The position numbers and the translations under genes were made by a program. A stretch of 39,415 nt of DNA from a virus: the IMG/VR virus record IMGVR_UViG_3300025671_000171, positions 1 through 39,415 of that record; one strand, written 5' to 3'. Shown piece by piece: positions 20,925 through 29,341 of this stretch; position 1 is the stretch's first letter; every line of letters begins with the position of its first letter. Below the pieces are notes generated by a model, which was given only the letters and a program-made list of their open reading frames with translations, had not been told where the DNA came from and made no database searches.

Positions 20925-21731
20925 TTGATAACATGGTTAGCAAGCTATCCAAAATCTGGAAATACGTATCTAAGACTATTGCTAAATGCTTATTTGTGTA
21001 ACGGCAATATAGATATAAATAATTTGGTTTTTGGTGGGGGTGATCATCGGAAGTATTACTATCAGGTAGTTAGCCCTCTTCCATTAACCAAACTCAACAG
21101 AGAAGATATTTTACTTCTTAGAAATGCCGCACTAATGAATATGGCAGTAGGATCGTTTCAGAAACCATGCCTAATTAAGACTCATAACATAAACGGCATA
21201 GCAAACGACATTAAGCTAATACCAAACAATCTAACAGAACAAGCCTTCTACATTGTTAGAGATCCTCGAAATGTTGTTGTGAGCTTCGCAAGGCATATGA
21301 AGCTGTCAATAGACGATTCTATAGATTGCATGAACGATAGATTGTATTCTATTAGCAACGATAATAGGTTCTTTCATGTTTTGGGTAACTGGTCTGAGAA
21401 CGTTTCTAGTTGGTTAAATGCTGAATTCAAAGTTAATCTAATCAAGTATGAACGGTTAGTATCTAATACGAGAGAAGTGCTAGAGAACGTACTGAAAGCA
21501 TTAGGAATAGACATTAACAACGAATTGTTAGATAATGCTATCAAAGCTACATCGCTGGACAAGTTGAGAGATCAAGAGAGCAAAGGTTTTGAGGAGAAGC
21601 CTAATAACGACTTTCAGTTTTTCAACGGTTCAACAGATTATGAAAAGGATCTGACTAGAGAGCAGATTAAACGGATTGAAGACGATCATTGGCAAGTTAT
21701 GGAGATGCTAGGATATGCAGCCACACGCTAA
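20925..21731 (+). CDS. Sulfotransferase-like protein (268 aa)
   Basis: The 5'-phosphosulphate loop is Y8-P-K-S-G-N-T14 (ITWLASYPKSGNTYLR) and the 3'-phosphate motif is at about 109-121 (YIVRDPRNVVVSF), both characteristic of PAPS-dependent sulfotransferases. The enzyme would move sulphate from PAPS to a hydroxyl of sugar, lipid or protein. The start is TTG 20925, required because the first motif begins at residue 3 and no ATG exists before residue about 65. It is an unusual cargo in a late operon. The target is unknown; sugars added by the glycosyltransferases at 29338-32102 are candidates. Confidence 0.8.
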   Translation: MITWLASYPKSGNTYLRLLLNAYLCNGNIDINNLVFGGGDHRKYYYQVVSPLPLTKLNREDILLLRNAALMNMAVGSFQKPCLIKTHNINGIANDIKLIPNNLTEQAFYIVRDPRNVVVSFARHMKLSIDDSIDCMNDRLYSISNDNRFFHVLGNWSENVSSWLNAEFKVNLIKYERLVSNTREVLENVLKALGIDINNELLDNAIKATSLDKLRDQESKGFEEKPNNDFQFFNGSTDYEKDLTREQIKRIEDDHWQVMEMLGYAATR

Positions 21732-22062
21732 AGTTACAACGGATGATGATGGAACTATTCACGCTATATCAGATATACACAGTCTTACAATACTTCCTGA
21801 TGGTCAATCCAAAGCATTTAATCGAAACTTTCTTACTAAAAAGGTCGGAGGTGGCAAGTTACATGCTCGGTTAAATAATCTAGCTGCTAGAATTCAACAA
21901 GATAAAATAACTTTGCCTGAAGCTTGGGCAGAGATAGAGGGATGGGTCGAAGAGCTTAACGAACCACGGCATAAGAGGTGGTTAGTTGGCGAGTTAGATG
22001 GAGTTAGATGTTATATAAACGGCAATAACATCATAATGACCAAACAAGACCTGTATCAATAA
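21715..22062 (+). CDS. Hypothetical protein upstream of terminase (115 aa)
   Basis: The start is ATG 21715 (MQPHAKVTTDDDGT), overlapping the sulfotransferase end by 17 bases. Another frame at 21689 is a shadow. The protein has a mixed beta N-terminus and helical middle (LHARLNNLAARIQQDKITL then PEAWAEIEGWVEELN). No family recognised. Confidence 0.55.
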   Translation: MQPHAKVTTDDDGTIHAISDIHSLTILPDGQSKAFNRNFLTKKVGGGKLHARLNNLAARIQQDKITLPEAWAEIEGWVEELNEPRHKRWLVGELDGVRCYINGNNIIMTKQDLYQ

Positions 22063-22078
22063 GCCAACCCACGGGAGC

Positions 22079-22097
22079 TTAATCTACGGTAGATTAA
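22079..22097. promoter_or_regulatory. Perfect 9+1+9 palindrome before the terminase genes
   Basis: TTAATCTAC, one G, GTAGATTAA, placed 11 bases before the small terminase ATG. It is symmetric in both strands, so it could be an operator, a terminase/pac-type recognition element or an mRNA hairpin that masks the ribosome site (none is obvious for the next gene). Confidence 0.6.
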
Positions 22098-22107
22098 AAT
22101 AGATACT

Positions 22108-22374
22108 ATGGCACTAGGAAAAAAAACAGGTGGTAGAAAGAAGGGTACACCCAACAAGAAAACCTCTTCAGTTCAAGAAAAGCTGGATAGGTTGGGTTGT
22201 GATCCAATTGAAGGAATGGCCATAATAGCTAATAGAGCTATGGCTGAAGGAGATTTACCTTTAGCTGGATCAATGTATAAAGAATTGGCTCAATACGTTG
22301 CACCCAAGCGTAAGACAGTAGAGCTATCAAATGAAGAAGGGTCAGGACCGCTAAGGATCGAATGGAAATCGTAA
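22108..22374 (+). CDS. Putative terminase small subunit (88 aa)
   Basis: A basic N-terminus with GKKTGGRKKGTPNKKTS is typical of a group of small terminase/DNA-binding proteins that precede TerL. A helical region follows (VQEKLDRLGCDPIEGMAI, NRAMAEGDLPLAGSMYKELA). It overlaps the terL start by 13 bases. It would recognise the packaging site and regulate TerL. Confidence 0.65.
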   Translation: MALGKKTGGRKKGTPNKKTSSVQEKLDRLGCDPIEGMAIIANRAMAEGDLPLAGSMYKELAQYVAPKRKTVELSNEEGSGPLRIEWKS

Positions 22375-23609
22375 TTCCTTATAAGCCTAGAGAGCTTCAA
22401 TTAGAATTCCATCAAAATATGAAAAGATGGAATCTTCTAGTTTGTCATAGGCGGTTCGGCAAGTCAGTTTGTGCTATCAACCAGTTAGTTAAGTCATGTC
22501 TAACCTGTACTTTAGAGCGGCCTAGATTTGGTTATATAGCACCTTTCTATAAACAAGCTAAACAGATAGCTTGGGATTACTCTAAACACTACTCTAGACC
22601 GATTCCAAATATTAAAATAAACGAAGCCGAGCTTAGGATTGACTATCCGAACGAAGCTAGACTGCAATTGTTTGGAGCTGATAACCCTGATTCAATGAGA
22701 GGGTTATACTTTGATGGTGTTGTGCTGGATGAGTATGGAGATATGTCACCACGACTATTTACTGAGGTAGTTAGGCCAGCATTATCAGATCGCAAGGGAT
22801 GGGCGCTCTTTATCGGATCTGCTAAGGGTGGAACTATCTTTCATGAGCTTTATGAGTTAGTCAAAGATGATCCTGACTGGTATGTTCAAGTCTATAAAGC
22901 CTCTGAGACAGGAATAATTGACTCGGATGAACTAGCCTCAGCACGAAAGTTAATGGATGAGGACGAGTACAACCAAGAGTATGAATGTTCTTGGACTGCA
23001 AGCATTAAAGGCGCGTACTACTCTAAGCAGCTGATAGAGGCTGAGGCAGATAATAGGATTACTTCAGTACCCTACGAGAAGCACCTAAAAGTCCATACGT
23101 TTTGGGATTTGGGTGTTAGTGATGCAACTTCAATATGGTTTGTGCAGGCGCATGGGAAAGAAATCAGATTTATCGACTACTACGAAGCAGAGGGTGAAGG
23201 ATTGCCCCACTACGCAAAGATCCTGCAAGACAAGGGTTATATATATGACCGCCATTGGGCCCCGCACGATATCAAGGTTAGGGAATTGGGAAGCGGACGT
23301 AGTAGAATTGAGACCGCTAGATCGCTAGGTATTAACTTCGATATTGCTCCAAATGATTCTATTCACAATGGGATTAACGCGGCTAGAGTCATATTTAATA
23401 GATGTTGGTTCGATGAGAAGAGATGTAAAGAAGGTATTCAAGCGCTAAGAAACTACAAGAAGGACTACAACGAGCGCAGGAGAGAATTCTCTAGAAACCC
23501 ATTACACGATTGGTCATCCCATGCAGCGGACGCATTCAGATATTTTGCTGTTAGTTGGACAGACAAGAAGGATCGTAAACCAGTACAAGCTAAGGTGAAT
23601 ATCGCATGA
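22362..23609 (+). CDS. terL: Terminase large subunit (415 aa)
   Basis: The ATPase Walker A is near residues 29-35 (CHRRFGKS), Walker B is VVLDEY with D123-E124, and a coupling motif follows (FIGSAKGG). The C-terminal nuclease has DLGVSDATSIWFV and a closing HDWSSHAADAFRYFA, the usual metal-binding acids of TerL. It cuts concatemers and pumps DNA into the procapsid through the portal encoded next. Length is slightly short of classic TerL but complete. The start overlaps TerS and the stop overlaps the next coiled-coil gene (ATGA). Confidence 0.92.
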   Translation: MEIVIPYKPRELQLEFHQNMKRWNLLVCHRRFGKSVCAINQLVKSCLTCTLERPRFGYIAPFYKQAKQIAWDYSKHYSRPIPNIKINEAELRIDYPNEARLQLFGADNPDSMRGLYFDGVVLDEYGDMSPRLFTEVVRPALSDRKGWALFIGSAKGGTIFHELYELVKDDPDWYVQVYKASETGIIDSDELASARKLMDEDEYNQEYECSWTASIKGAYYSKQLIEAEADNRITSVPYEKHLKVHTFWDLGVSDATSIWFVQAHGKEIRFIDYYEAEGEGLPHYAKILQDKGYIYDRHWAPHDIKVRELGSGRSRIETARSLGINFDIAPNDSIHNGINAARVIFNRCWFDEKRCKEGIQALRNYKKDYNERRREFSRNPLHDWSSHAADAFRYFAVSWTDKKDRKPVQAKVNIA

Positions 23610-23752
23610 ACATGGAGCAAATGCAGGACTTGAAACGAATGAAAGCAGATATCGAGGCGTTAAAGCAGCGAGTCAAAGAAATTGAAAACCGACCAAAACC
23701 AGGCCGGAAACCAAAGAGATCAGAGAATGCTATCAGACAGTCAAATAGCTAG
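23606..23752 (+). CDS. Short coiled-coil protein between terL and portal (48 aa)
   Basis: The ATG overlaps the terL stop. A strong heptad coil (MQDLKRMKADIEALKQRVKE) is followed by a basic tail (NRPKPGRKPKRSEN). The reading frame overlaps the portal start by 26 bases. The basic tail could contact DNA. Function not known. Confidence 0.55.
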   Translation: MNMEQMQDLKRMKADIEALKQRVKEIENRPKPGRKPKRSENAIRQSNS

Positions 23753-25724
23753 TATTGTAGCGGCGGAAGAGTCGCAAGCGATTGGGTATCTTGGAGAAGG
23801 TTCTGAGATCCAACAAAACAGAGCTACACTCCTAGACTACTACAACCAACGTCCGTATGGTGATGAGATCGACGGACAAAGCCAAGTAGTAACGAGTGAT
23901 GTTAGTGACGTTATAGAAGGAATGTTGCCTCAACTGTTACGAATGTTCACGCAAGGCCGGACGATAGGCTCATTCTCTTCTACTGACCCAAACTACGATC
24001 AAGAAGCCCAGCAAAAAGAAGAATATTCTAATTGGGTATTTATGCAACAGCACGATCCTGTTCTAATCCTTCACAATATGTTCAAAGATGCTCTCCTGCA
24101 ATATACGGGAGCGGTTAAGGTTGTATGGGATGAGTCTGAAGAGTCTGACGAGGAACGTTATAAAGGTCTCTCTCAGGATGAGCTAACTAAACTCGAACTA
24201 GATACTAATTTTGAAGTTAAAGAGATCCTCCAAGACGAAGAAACCGGATTGATGGACGTAGTTGGGGAAAGAGTTAACAAGAGCGGAAAGGTTTGTATAG
24301 AGAATATCCCACCCGACGAGCTACTCATAGCAAGAAGGTCCAGAGGATTCGATAAGCCTCCATTCATCGGCCAATATACCCCTAAAACGCGCTCAGAGCT
24401 TCTAGAAATGGGTTTTGATCGTAATGTGGTAATGAGTCTAGGCCAAGATAATCAAGATGACAGTGAGGTTAAGCTTTCTAGAGAGTTTAATTTAGAGGGT
24501 GGAGTAGATAGCAATCCTACGGGCGACAAATCCAAAGACCTCATCTATCTAGGCGAATACTATTTATACATAGATGCGGATGAAGATGGTATATCCGAAT
24601 ATTGGCAAGTTTTCTTCGCTGAAGGCAGAGTGTTAGAAAAGACTCGCATAGACGACCACCCATTTTGTGTTTGCGTACCTGTACCGATGCCTCATAGAGC
24701 AATAGGGACGTGCCCAGCTGACCAGGTAGCTGACCTTCAATTTCTGAAATCAACACTTGTTCGACAGCTTCTCAACAACATATACGCTACTAACTACAAC
24801 CGAATGATAGTTAATGAGCGTGTAGACCTGGACGACCTATTGACGCCTAGAGCTGGAGGCGTGATACGTGTAGACGGTTCTGGGCCAGTGGGTGATAGTG
24901 TTACTCCACTAGTCTCGCAACCTCAAACTCAAGGTATTTTACAGGCTATTGAATATACCGATTCAATGCGAGAGATCAGGACTGGAATAACGCGCTACAA
25001 CCAAGGGTTAGACACTGAGAGCCTTAACAAGACCGCTACAGGCTTCCAAGGCATACGTGACATGTCACAGATGCGAATAGAGCTTATAGCGCGTGTGTTT
25101 GCTGATACGGGCGTTAAGAAGATATTCGAGCGGATTATAGAGCTGGCTAGCAAATATCAAAATGAACAGATGCAATTGCGAGTTCACGGTCAGACGTTAG
25201 ATATCGACCCTTCAGCATGGCACTATAAAACGCAATGCAATATAGATATTGGATTGGGTAGCGGAGACAGGCAGGAGAAAGTAGCTAATCTGTCATATTT
25301 CTATCAACAGCAGAAAGAATTATTACAGTTGGGAAGCCCTCTAGTTGACTCTAAGAAGCTCTACAACACTCTGGAAAAGGTTGCTGTAGAGGTTGGGTTA
25401 AAGGGTGCAGATCTGTACTTCAACGATCCGGAGGTTCCTCAAGAGCTTCTACTTGCAGAGAATGAGCAATTGAAACTAATGGTTCAACAGATGCAGGCTC
25501 AAATGAACAACCCGCTAGCCGAAGCTGAAGCAGTCAAAGCGCAAGCAGCTTTACAATTAAAGCAGATGGATGCTCAGATTAAAGTTTTACAAGAGCAAGT
25601 CAAGGCTCAAGGCAAGACCGCTGAACTACAGCAGAAAGAGCGGTTCCACGATGATGAGATGGCTTTGGAATTAACTAAGATAGAAGCGCAGAATAGTGTT
25701 AACGTACCAGGTAGCCTAATATGA
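23727..25724 (+). CDS. Portal protein, P22-like (665 aa)
   Basis: The start is ATG 23727 (MLSDSQIASIVAAEES); a TTG frame from 23682 lies inside the coiled-coil gene. The sequence has the layout of P22-type portals: helical N-terminus (QPYGDEIDGQSQVV-like RPYGDEIDGQSQVVTSDVSD), large wing, then a long C-terminal Gln/Ala-rich helical barrel (NEQLKLMVQQMQAQMNN ... KQMDAQIKVLQEQVKAQ). Twelve copies would form the unique vertex through which DNA passes and where the tail machine attaches. The length is in the family's usual range (about 650-720). Confidence 0.88.
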   Translation: MLSDSQIASIVAAEESQAIGYLGEGSEIQQNRATLLDYYNQRPYGDEIDGQSQVVTSDVSDVIEGMLPQLLRMFTQGRTIGSFSSTDPNYDQEAQQKEEYSNWVFMQQHDPVLILHNMFKDALLQYTGAVKVVWDESEESDEERYKGLSQDELTKLELDTNFEVKEILQDEETGLMDVVGERVNKSGKVCIENIPPDELLIARRSRGFDKPPFIGQYTPKTRSELLEMGFDRNVVMSLGQDNQDDSEVKLSREFNLEGGVDSNPTGDKSKDLIYLGEYYLYIDADEDGISEYWQVFFAEGRVLEKTRIDDHPFCVCVPVPMPHRAIGTCPADQVADLQFLKSTLVRQLLNNIYATNYNRMIVNERVDLDDLLTPRAGGVIRVDGSGPVGDSVTPLVSQPQTQGILQAIEYTDSMREIRTGITRYNQGLDTESLNKTATGFQGIRDMSQMRIELIARVFADTGVKKIFERIIELASKYQNEQMQLRVHGQTLDIDPSAWHYKTQCNIDIGLGSGDRQEKVANLSYFYQQQKELLQLGSPLVDSKKLYNTLEKVAVEVGLKGADLYFNDPEVPQELLLAENEQLKLMVQQMQAQMNNPLAEAEAVKAQAALQLKQMDAQIKVLQEQVKAQGKTAELQQKERFHDDEMALELTKIEAQNSVNVPGSLI

Positions 25725-25984
25725 CACCAGAAGAGAAGAAGAAACGCAAGGGAGAAGATGCCAAGCGACTATTAAGCGATCCAGTATTGAAAGAGGCGTT
25801 GTCTACTCTCAGAAACACATGCTTCAATAATATTGAATCCTCTTCACACGACCAACAAGGTCAGCGTGAGGATTTGTATTACATGCTGAGATGCATTACA
25901 GCATTCGAACGGCAGTTAAAGCAGTATATACAGGAAGGCACGGTAAGCGTGTACAATTCAAACGTTAACAGATTAATAAGGTAA
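25721..25984 (+). CDS. Small conserved head-region protein (87 aa)
   Basis: The ATG overlaps the portal stop by four bases. Basic N-terminus (KKKRKGEDAKRLLSDPVLKE) and a helical end (RCITAFERQLKQYIQEG). Small helical proteins of this type often sit between portal and scaffold in related phages; the role is unknown. Confidence 0.6.
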   Translation: MTPEEKKKRKGEDAKRLLSDPVLKEALSTLRNTCFNNIESSSHDQQGQREDLYYMLRCITAFERQLKQYIQEGTVSVYNSNVNRLIR

Positions 25985-25989
25985 ATTTT

Positions 25990-26910
25990 ATGAGCATAGC
26001 CAACCCACAGGGAGCTAGCATTAGTGAAGCAGTAAGTAAGTTGAAAGGCATTCTAGCGGAGCCCTCCGAGCCAACCACAGAACAGAATGCACAGCCTGAA
26101 GCCAAACAGGAGCAGATCAACCAAGCGAAAGAGCCGGAAACGCAGTCTAAGACTAGCGACACAGAAGCCCCTAGCAGACGACGAAAAGCGAAATTAGGCG
26201 ACCGTGAGATAGAGTTTGAAGTGTTGACCGATGACGTTGATCTAGATTTGATTCCTAAAGGATTGATGATGGAGAGCGATTATCGGCAGAAAACTATGTC
26301 TCTAGCTGATGAGCGGAAAGCTTTTGAAGCTAACAAATCTGAATTCGATACTAAGTTAGCAGAACTCCAAGACCTGGTATTAATGGAAGCTGATAATTTA
26401 GAATCGGAAGAGATGAAACAGCTAAAAGAGTATGACCCAGATCAGTATTGGAAACAGTTTGATCAGTTAAAAGGCAAAGCTGAACGTTTAAAGGAGTACA
26501 AATCTAAACGTGATGCCGAGCTATTAGAGCAACAGCAAAAGCTATTTGAGGCTGAGACAGCTAAATATACTCAACTAATTCCAGAATGGTTAGACGAGAG
26601 TGTTAAGCAGTCTGATGCGAAGATGATTATAGACTCACTATCTAAGATTGGATTCAGTCAAGACGAGATTGGTGGTTTATATGATTCGAGAATGATAGCG
26701 ATTGCTAGAAAGGCAGCTCTATATGATCAAATTCAAAAACAGAACATTGAGGCGAAACGAGTTAAACCGGTTCCGAAGTCTTCAAAACCAGCGGCAACGA
26801 CTGAAGCAGCGGAAAAAACGCACGGTCAGAAATCAATGGATAGACTCAGGAAAACCGGAAAGCTAGGTGACGCACAAGCAGCTATTAGAAATTTAATCCT
26901 CGGAGGATAG
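25990..26910 (+). CDS. Scaffolding protein (306 aa)
   Basis: The product is highly charged and helical, with a Gln/Pro/Glu-rich N-terminus (EPTTEQNAQPEAKQEQ) and long coiled regions (about 100-200: DERKAFEANKSEFDTKLAEL, KGKAERLKEYKSKRDAELLE). It lies directly before the major capsid gene and 3 bases before the capsid start. Both features are those of a head-assembly scaffold that is removed on maturation. No protease gene is evident nearby. Confidence 0.82.
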   Translation: MSIANPQGASISEAVSKLKGILAEPSEPTTEQNAQPEAKQEQINQAKEPETQSKTSDTEAPSRRRKAKLGDREIEFEVLTDDVDLDLIPKGLMMESDYRQKTMSLADERKAFEANKSEFDTKLAELQDLVLMEADNLESEEMKQLKEYDPDQYWKQFDQLKGKAERLKEYKSKRDAELLEQQQKLFEAETAKYTQLIPEWLDESVKQSDAKMIIDSLSKIGFSQDEIGGLYDSRMIAIARKAALYDQIQKQNIEAKRVKPVPKSSKPAATTEAAEKTHGQKSMDRLRKTGKLGDAQAAIRNLILGG

Positions 26911-26913
26911 ACA

Positions 26914-28838
26914 ATGACAGTACCAACTAATACAGTTACAGAATTCGACCTCGGAACCGGCGGAGCAGATTCGACCCGTGAAGATTTGAGCGATATCATC
27001 TACAATATTGCGCCTTGATTTCTAGGGCCATTTTATGTAGTATCGTAGGCTATGCCTACACAAGTACAATGCAAACAATGTGGGAAAGCTCAAGAAGTTA
27101 TCCCAGCCAGAGCCAAGACTTATAAGTTTTGTTCTTATGAGTGCAGAGGCAAATGGCGAAAAGAAAACTGGACTGGAAAGAATCATCCAAACTGGAATGA
27201 TGAGGCTAGAGCTAAATCATGCAAGGGTTGTGGTGGTGAATTCAGACAGAAAAAGACAGAGGCTATATCAACTTTCAGAAGTCGAAAGTTTTGCTCCAAG
27301 CCTTGTGCTGATAAGCATGGTTTTAGATATTCTGGATCGGATCATCCAAATTGGAGAGAAGATTCCAGGCGAAAAAATCGTAGTGGTCAGCATAAGAAAT
27401 GGAGAGATGCTGTAATAAGCAGAGATAAAGCCAAATGCTGTCATTGTGGTGAGAGTGATATTGAATTACACGCTCATCATATAAAATCATACAAAGATTA
27501 TCCAGAATTGAGATTTGATGTCGATAATGGGTTGACTCTTTGTTACGTTTGTCATTGGAAAGTGCATACTGCGCAAAATGCAAACGGGGTGAATTCGGGG
27601 GAAGCCTCAGCACGTAAAGGTGGTGGTAATCCCGAGCCAAGCTTGAATGGAAACATTCTTGAAGGTGTAACGACTAGAGGACGAGCCTACAGGAGATGGG
27701 TAGGCAACTGTGATTACTGTGGCAAGGTGATCAGCAAAGCATTGAGCGATGTTAAAGGTAAAAAACGTCATTATTGCAATAAAAGCTGTTCATCAAAAAA
27801 CAGAATCAAGTTGTATGGCCCAATCAAACGGCAGTAATTCCTCCAAGAGCGCCCTGGCCGAAAGGTATGATATAGTCTGAGCTGCAACGGAAACTTGCAG
27901 AAGCAGTAATTAAAAAAGCTGCGATAACAAAACTGACAGAAACCCCATTCATGACCTCGATCCCACGAGTTGGAGCTTCCCAGGTTTATCACGAATGGCA
28001 AACCGATACCCTAGACGATATCGGAACCAACCGAGCTATTGAGGGCGACGACCCAACAGCTAAGACCTACAGCGCTTCTACTCGTGTGGGTAACTACTGC
28101 CAGATCTCGCAAAAAACCGTTAGTGTGTCGGGTACTGCAATCAAATCAAACCATGCTGGCTTTGCTAGTGCGTTATCTTACCAAGTCGCTAAACGTGGTA
28201 AAGAGCTTAAGCGAGATATGGAGAGAGCGTTAGTATCTAACCAAGCCTCTAGTGCTGGCGGTGCTGGTACTGCTAGATCCTTGGCATCTGTAGAATCATG
28301 GCTATCTACTAACAAAACCTCTGAGGGTACTGGAACGGCTCAAACTACTCCAGGCTTTGCGAGTGGTACTGTAGCAGCTCCTACTGATTCAACCGTAGCA
28401 GGTACTTTCGAGAAGGTTCCACTAGATGCCATTATCCAAGAGATCTATGTAGAAGGTGGCGAGCCTACTGTGATTATGGTAGATCCTTTCAACCGTACTA
28501 AGATTTCAGGTTTTAGCGGTATCTCAACCCTTCAAACCGATGCCAACATGAATTCTGATGTTTCATTGATTGGAGCGGTGGACTTCTACAAATCAAACTT
28601 TGGTATCTTGAAGGTAGTTCCAAATAGGTTTATGCGTTCAGCCAAGTGGAGTGATTCAGTATCTACTGCGCTAATCCTAGACCTTGATTATTGGGCAGTT
28701 GCTTACCTTCGACCGTTCGAGCTTAATCCTCTGGCTAAGACTGGCGATAGTGAAAAACGTCAAATGCTGGCTGAATTTACGCTCGAATCTCGTAACGAGG
28801 CGGCATCGGGTAAAGTAACTGATTTGACAGTTTCATAG
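26914..28838 (+). CDS. Major capsid protein, split by a group I intron: exons 26914-27015 and 27936-28838 (334 aa spliced)
   Basis: Exon 1 encodes 34 residues (ending DLSDIIYNIAP) and is then stopped by TGA at 27016-27018. Exon 2 resumes with TETPFMTSIPRVGASQ. Joining CCT (27013-27015) to ACA (27936-27938) restores the continuous capsid reading ...IYNIAP-TETPFM, which fits the N-terminal region of SU10-like/DUF5309 major capsid proteins. The rest (RKGKELKRDMERALVSNQ, VSLIGAVDFYKSNFG, KTGDSEKRQMLAEFTLES) also fits that family. The uninterrupted in-frame part from 27951 is 295 aa; without splicing the protein would lack the N-terminal segment. GGAGG precedes the ATG. Confidence 0.88.
27016..27935 (+). 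ncRNA. Group I self-splicing intron (920 nt) in the capsid gene
   Basis: Exon 1 ends in U (27015) and the intron ends in G (27935). P1: exon GCCU pairs with intron GGGC (27025-27028), giving the U-G wobble at the splice site. P4: UUCGGG (27594-27599) pairs with CCCGAG (27631-27636). P6a: GAAUG-GAAA-CAUUC (27645-27658). P7: GACUA (27672-27676) pairs with UAGUC (27873-27877). These are in the canonical order, with the P7 3' strand in GAUAUAGUC. A P9-like hairpin CUGCAA/UUGCAG is at 27882-27900. P3 and P8 were not fully resolved by eye. Confidence 0.88.
27052..27837 (+). CDS. HNH homing endonuclease inside the intron (261 aa)
   Basis: Residues 1-100 hold two zinc-finger-like Cys clusters (CKQCGKA..., FCSYECRGKW and CKGCGGEF..., FCSKPCADK) with NHPNW motifs. 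The HNH core is at about 120-172 (KKWRDAVISRDKAKCCHCG, LHAHHIKSY, NGLTLCYVCHWKVH). From about residue 178 to 208 the frame runs through the ribozyme strands P4-P7. A third Cys cluster (CDYCGKV..., HYCNKSCSSK) then fills the P8 loop. It would nick intron-less capsid alleles so the intron spreads. The start lies in a GTAGGC/GCCTAC hairpin (27045-27059) with no good ribosome site, so translation is probably limited. Confidence 0.85.
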   Translation: MPTQVQCKQCGKAQEVIPARAKTYKFCSYECRGKWRKENWTGKNHPNWNDEARAKSCKGCGGEFRQKKTEAISTFRSRKFCSKPCADKHGFRYSGSDHPNWREDSRRKNRSGQHKKWRDAVISRDKAKCCHCGESDIELHAHHIKSYKDYPELRFDVDNGLTLCYVCHWKVHTAQNANGVNSGEASARKGGGNPEPSLNGNILEGVTTRGRAYRRWVGNCDYCGKVISKALSDVKGKKRHYCNKSCSSKNRIKLYGPIKRQ

Positions 28839-29011
28839 GCGAACGGTTAACTAGCATCTTTACATATTGTGAGGGTGCTAGTAATGAGTGTCACACTTAG
28901 TGTCTTTTCCATATGGGTATATATATATCACCCAAGACGAAAAGACACCTAGTGTGACATACTGGCAAAGAGTAATTATGTCTTACCAAGAAACAAAGGG
29001 TGGAAATATGT
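28839..29011. terminator. Large inverted repeats after the capsid gene
   Basis: First, ACTAGCA (28850-28856) pairs with TGCTAGT (28876-28882). Second, a 21-base arm 28889-28909 pairs with 28939-28959 (19 of 21 positions; the two mismatches are adjacent), with an inner TGGGT/ACCCA in the loop. The stem ends in CTTTTC. This is a cruciform-sized, two-strand-symmetric structure that probably ends or throttles capsid transcription, or stabilises its mRNA. No gene of useful size lies here. Confidence 0.65.
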
Positions 29012-29341
29012 ATGAGTAGGAAGCTTCTAGATTATGATCCATTAACAAGAACGGCTGAATGGCATTTTTACGATGAGATGTCGAAGAAAACCTATATCAA
29101 GACTGTACAGGATGTAGAGCCAATCTTGGAGACTAACAAGAGGAAGCAGAATTCTCTGAACACATCCCGTTTTACCAAAAAGGATGATATGTATCACTTT
29201 GCATCGGTTCCAAATTCTGTATTGTTGGAATGGAAGCAAAAATACAACATAGACTGGAACAGAAAAGAGGATCTACCAAAGATCGAGAAGCTGTTAATGT
29301 CTAGTGAATATAAATATCTAAGGACTGTTGATAGGATATGA
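29012..29341 (+). CDS. Conserved podoviral protein of unknown function (109 aa)
   Basis: The start is ATG 29012 (MSRKLLDYDPLTRTAEWHFY) behind GGTGG; the longer GTG frame adds 4 residues. The pattern DYDPLTRTAEWHFYDEM, QDVEPILETNKRKQN and HFASVPNSVLLEWKQKYNID is one I have seen in other podoviral structural regions. It is probably a small virion or assembly protein. The stop overlaps the next ATG. Confidence 0.6.
   Translation: MSRKLLDYDPLTRTAEWHFYDEMSKKTYIKTVQDVEPILETNKRKQNSLNTSRFTKKDDMYHFASVPNSVLLEWKQKYNIDWNRKEDLPKIEKLLMSSEYKYLRTVDRI

Noticed and set aside
27080-27640. Overlapping frames in the intron (111 aa on +, 105 aa on -)
   Set aside because: The zinc clusters and HNH motif all lie in the 27052-27837 frame; the others are shadows.
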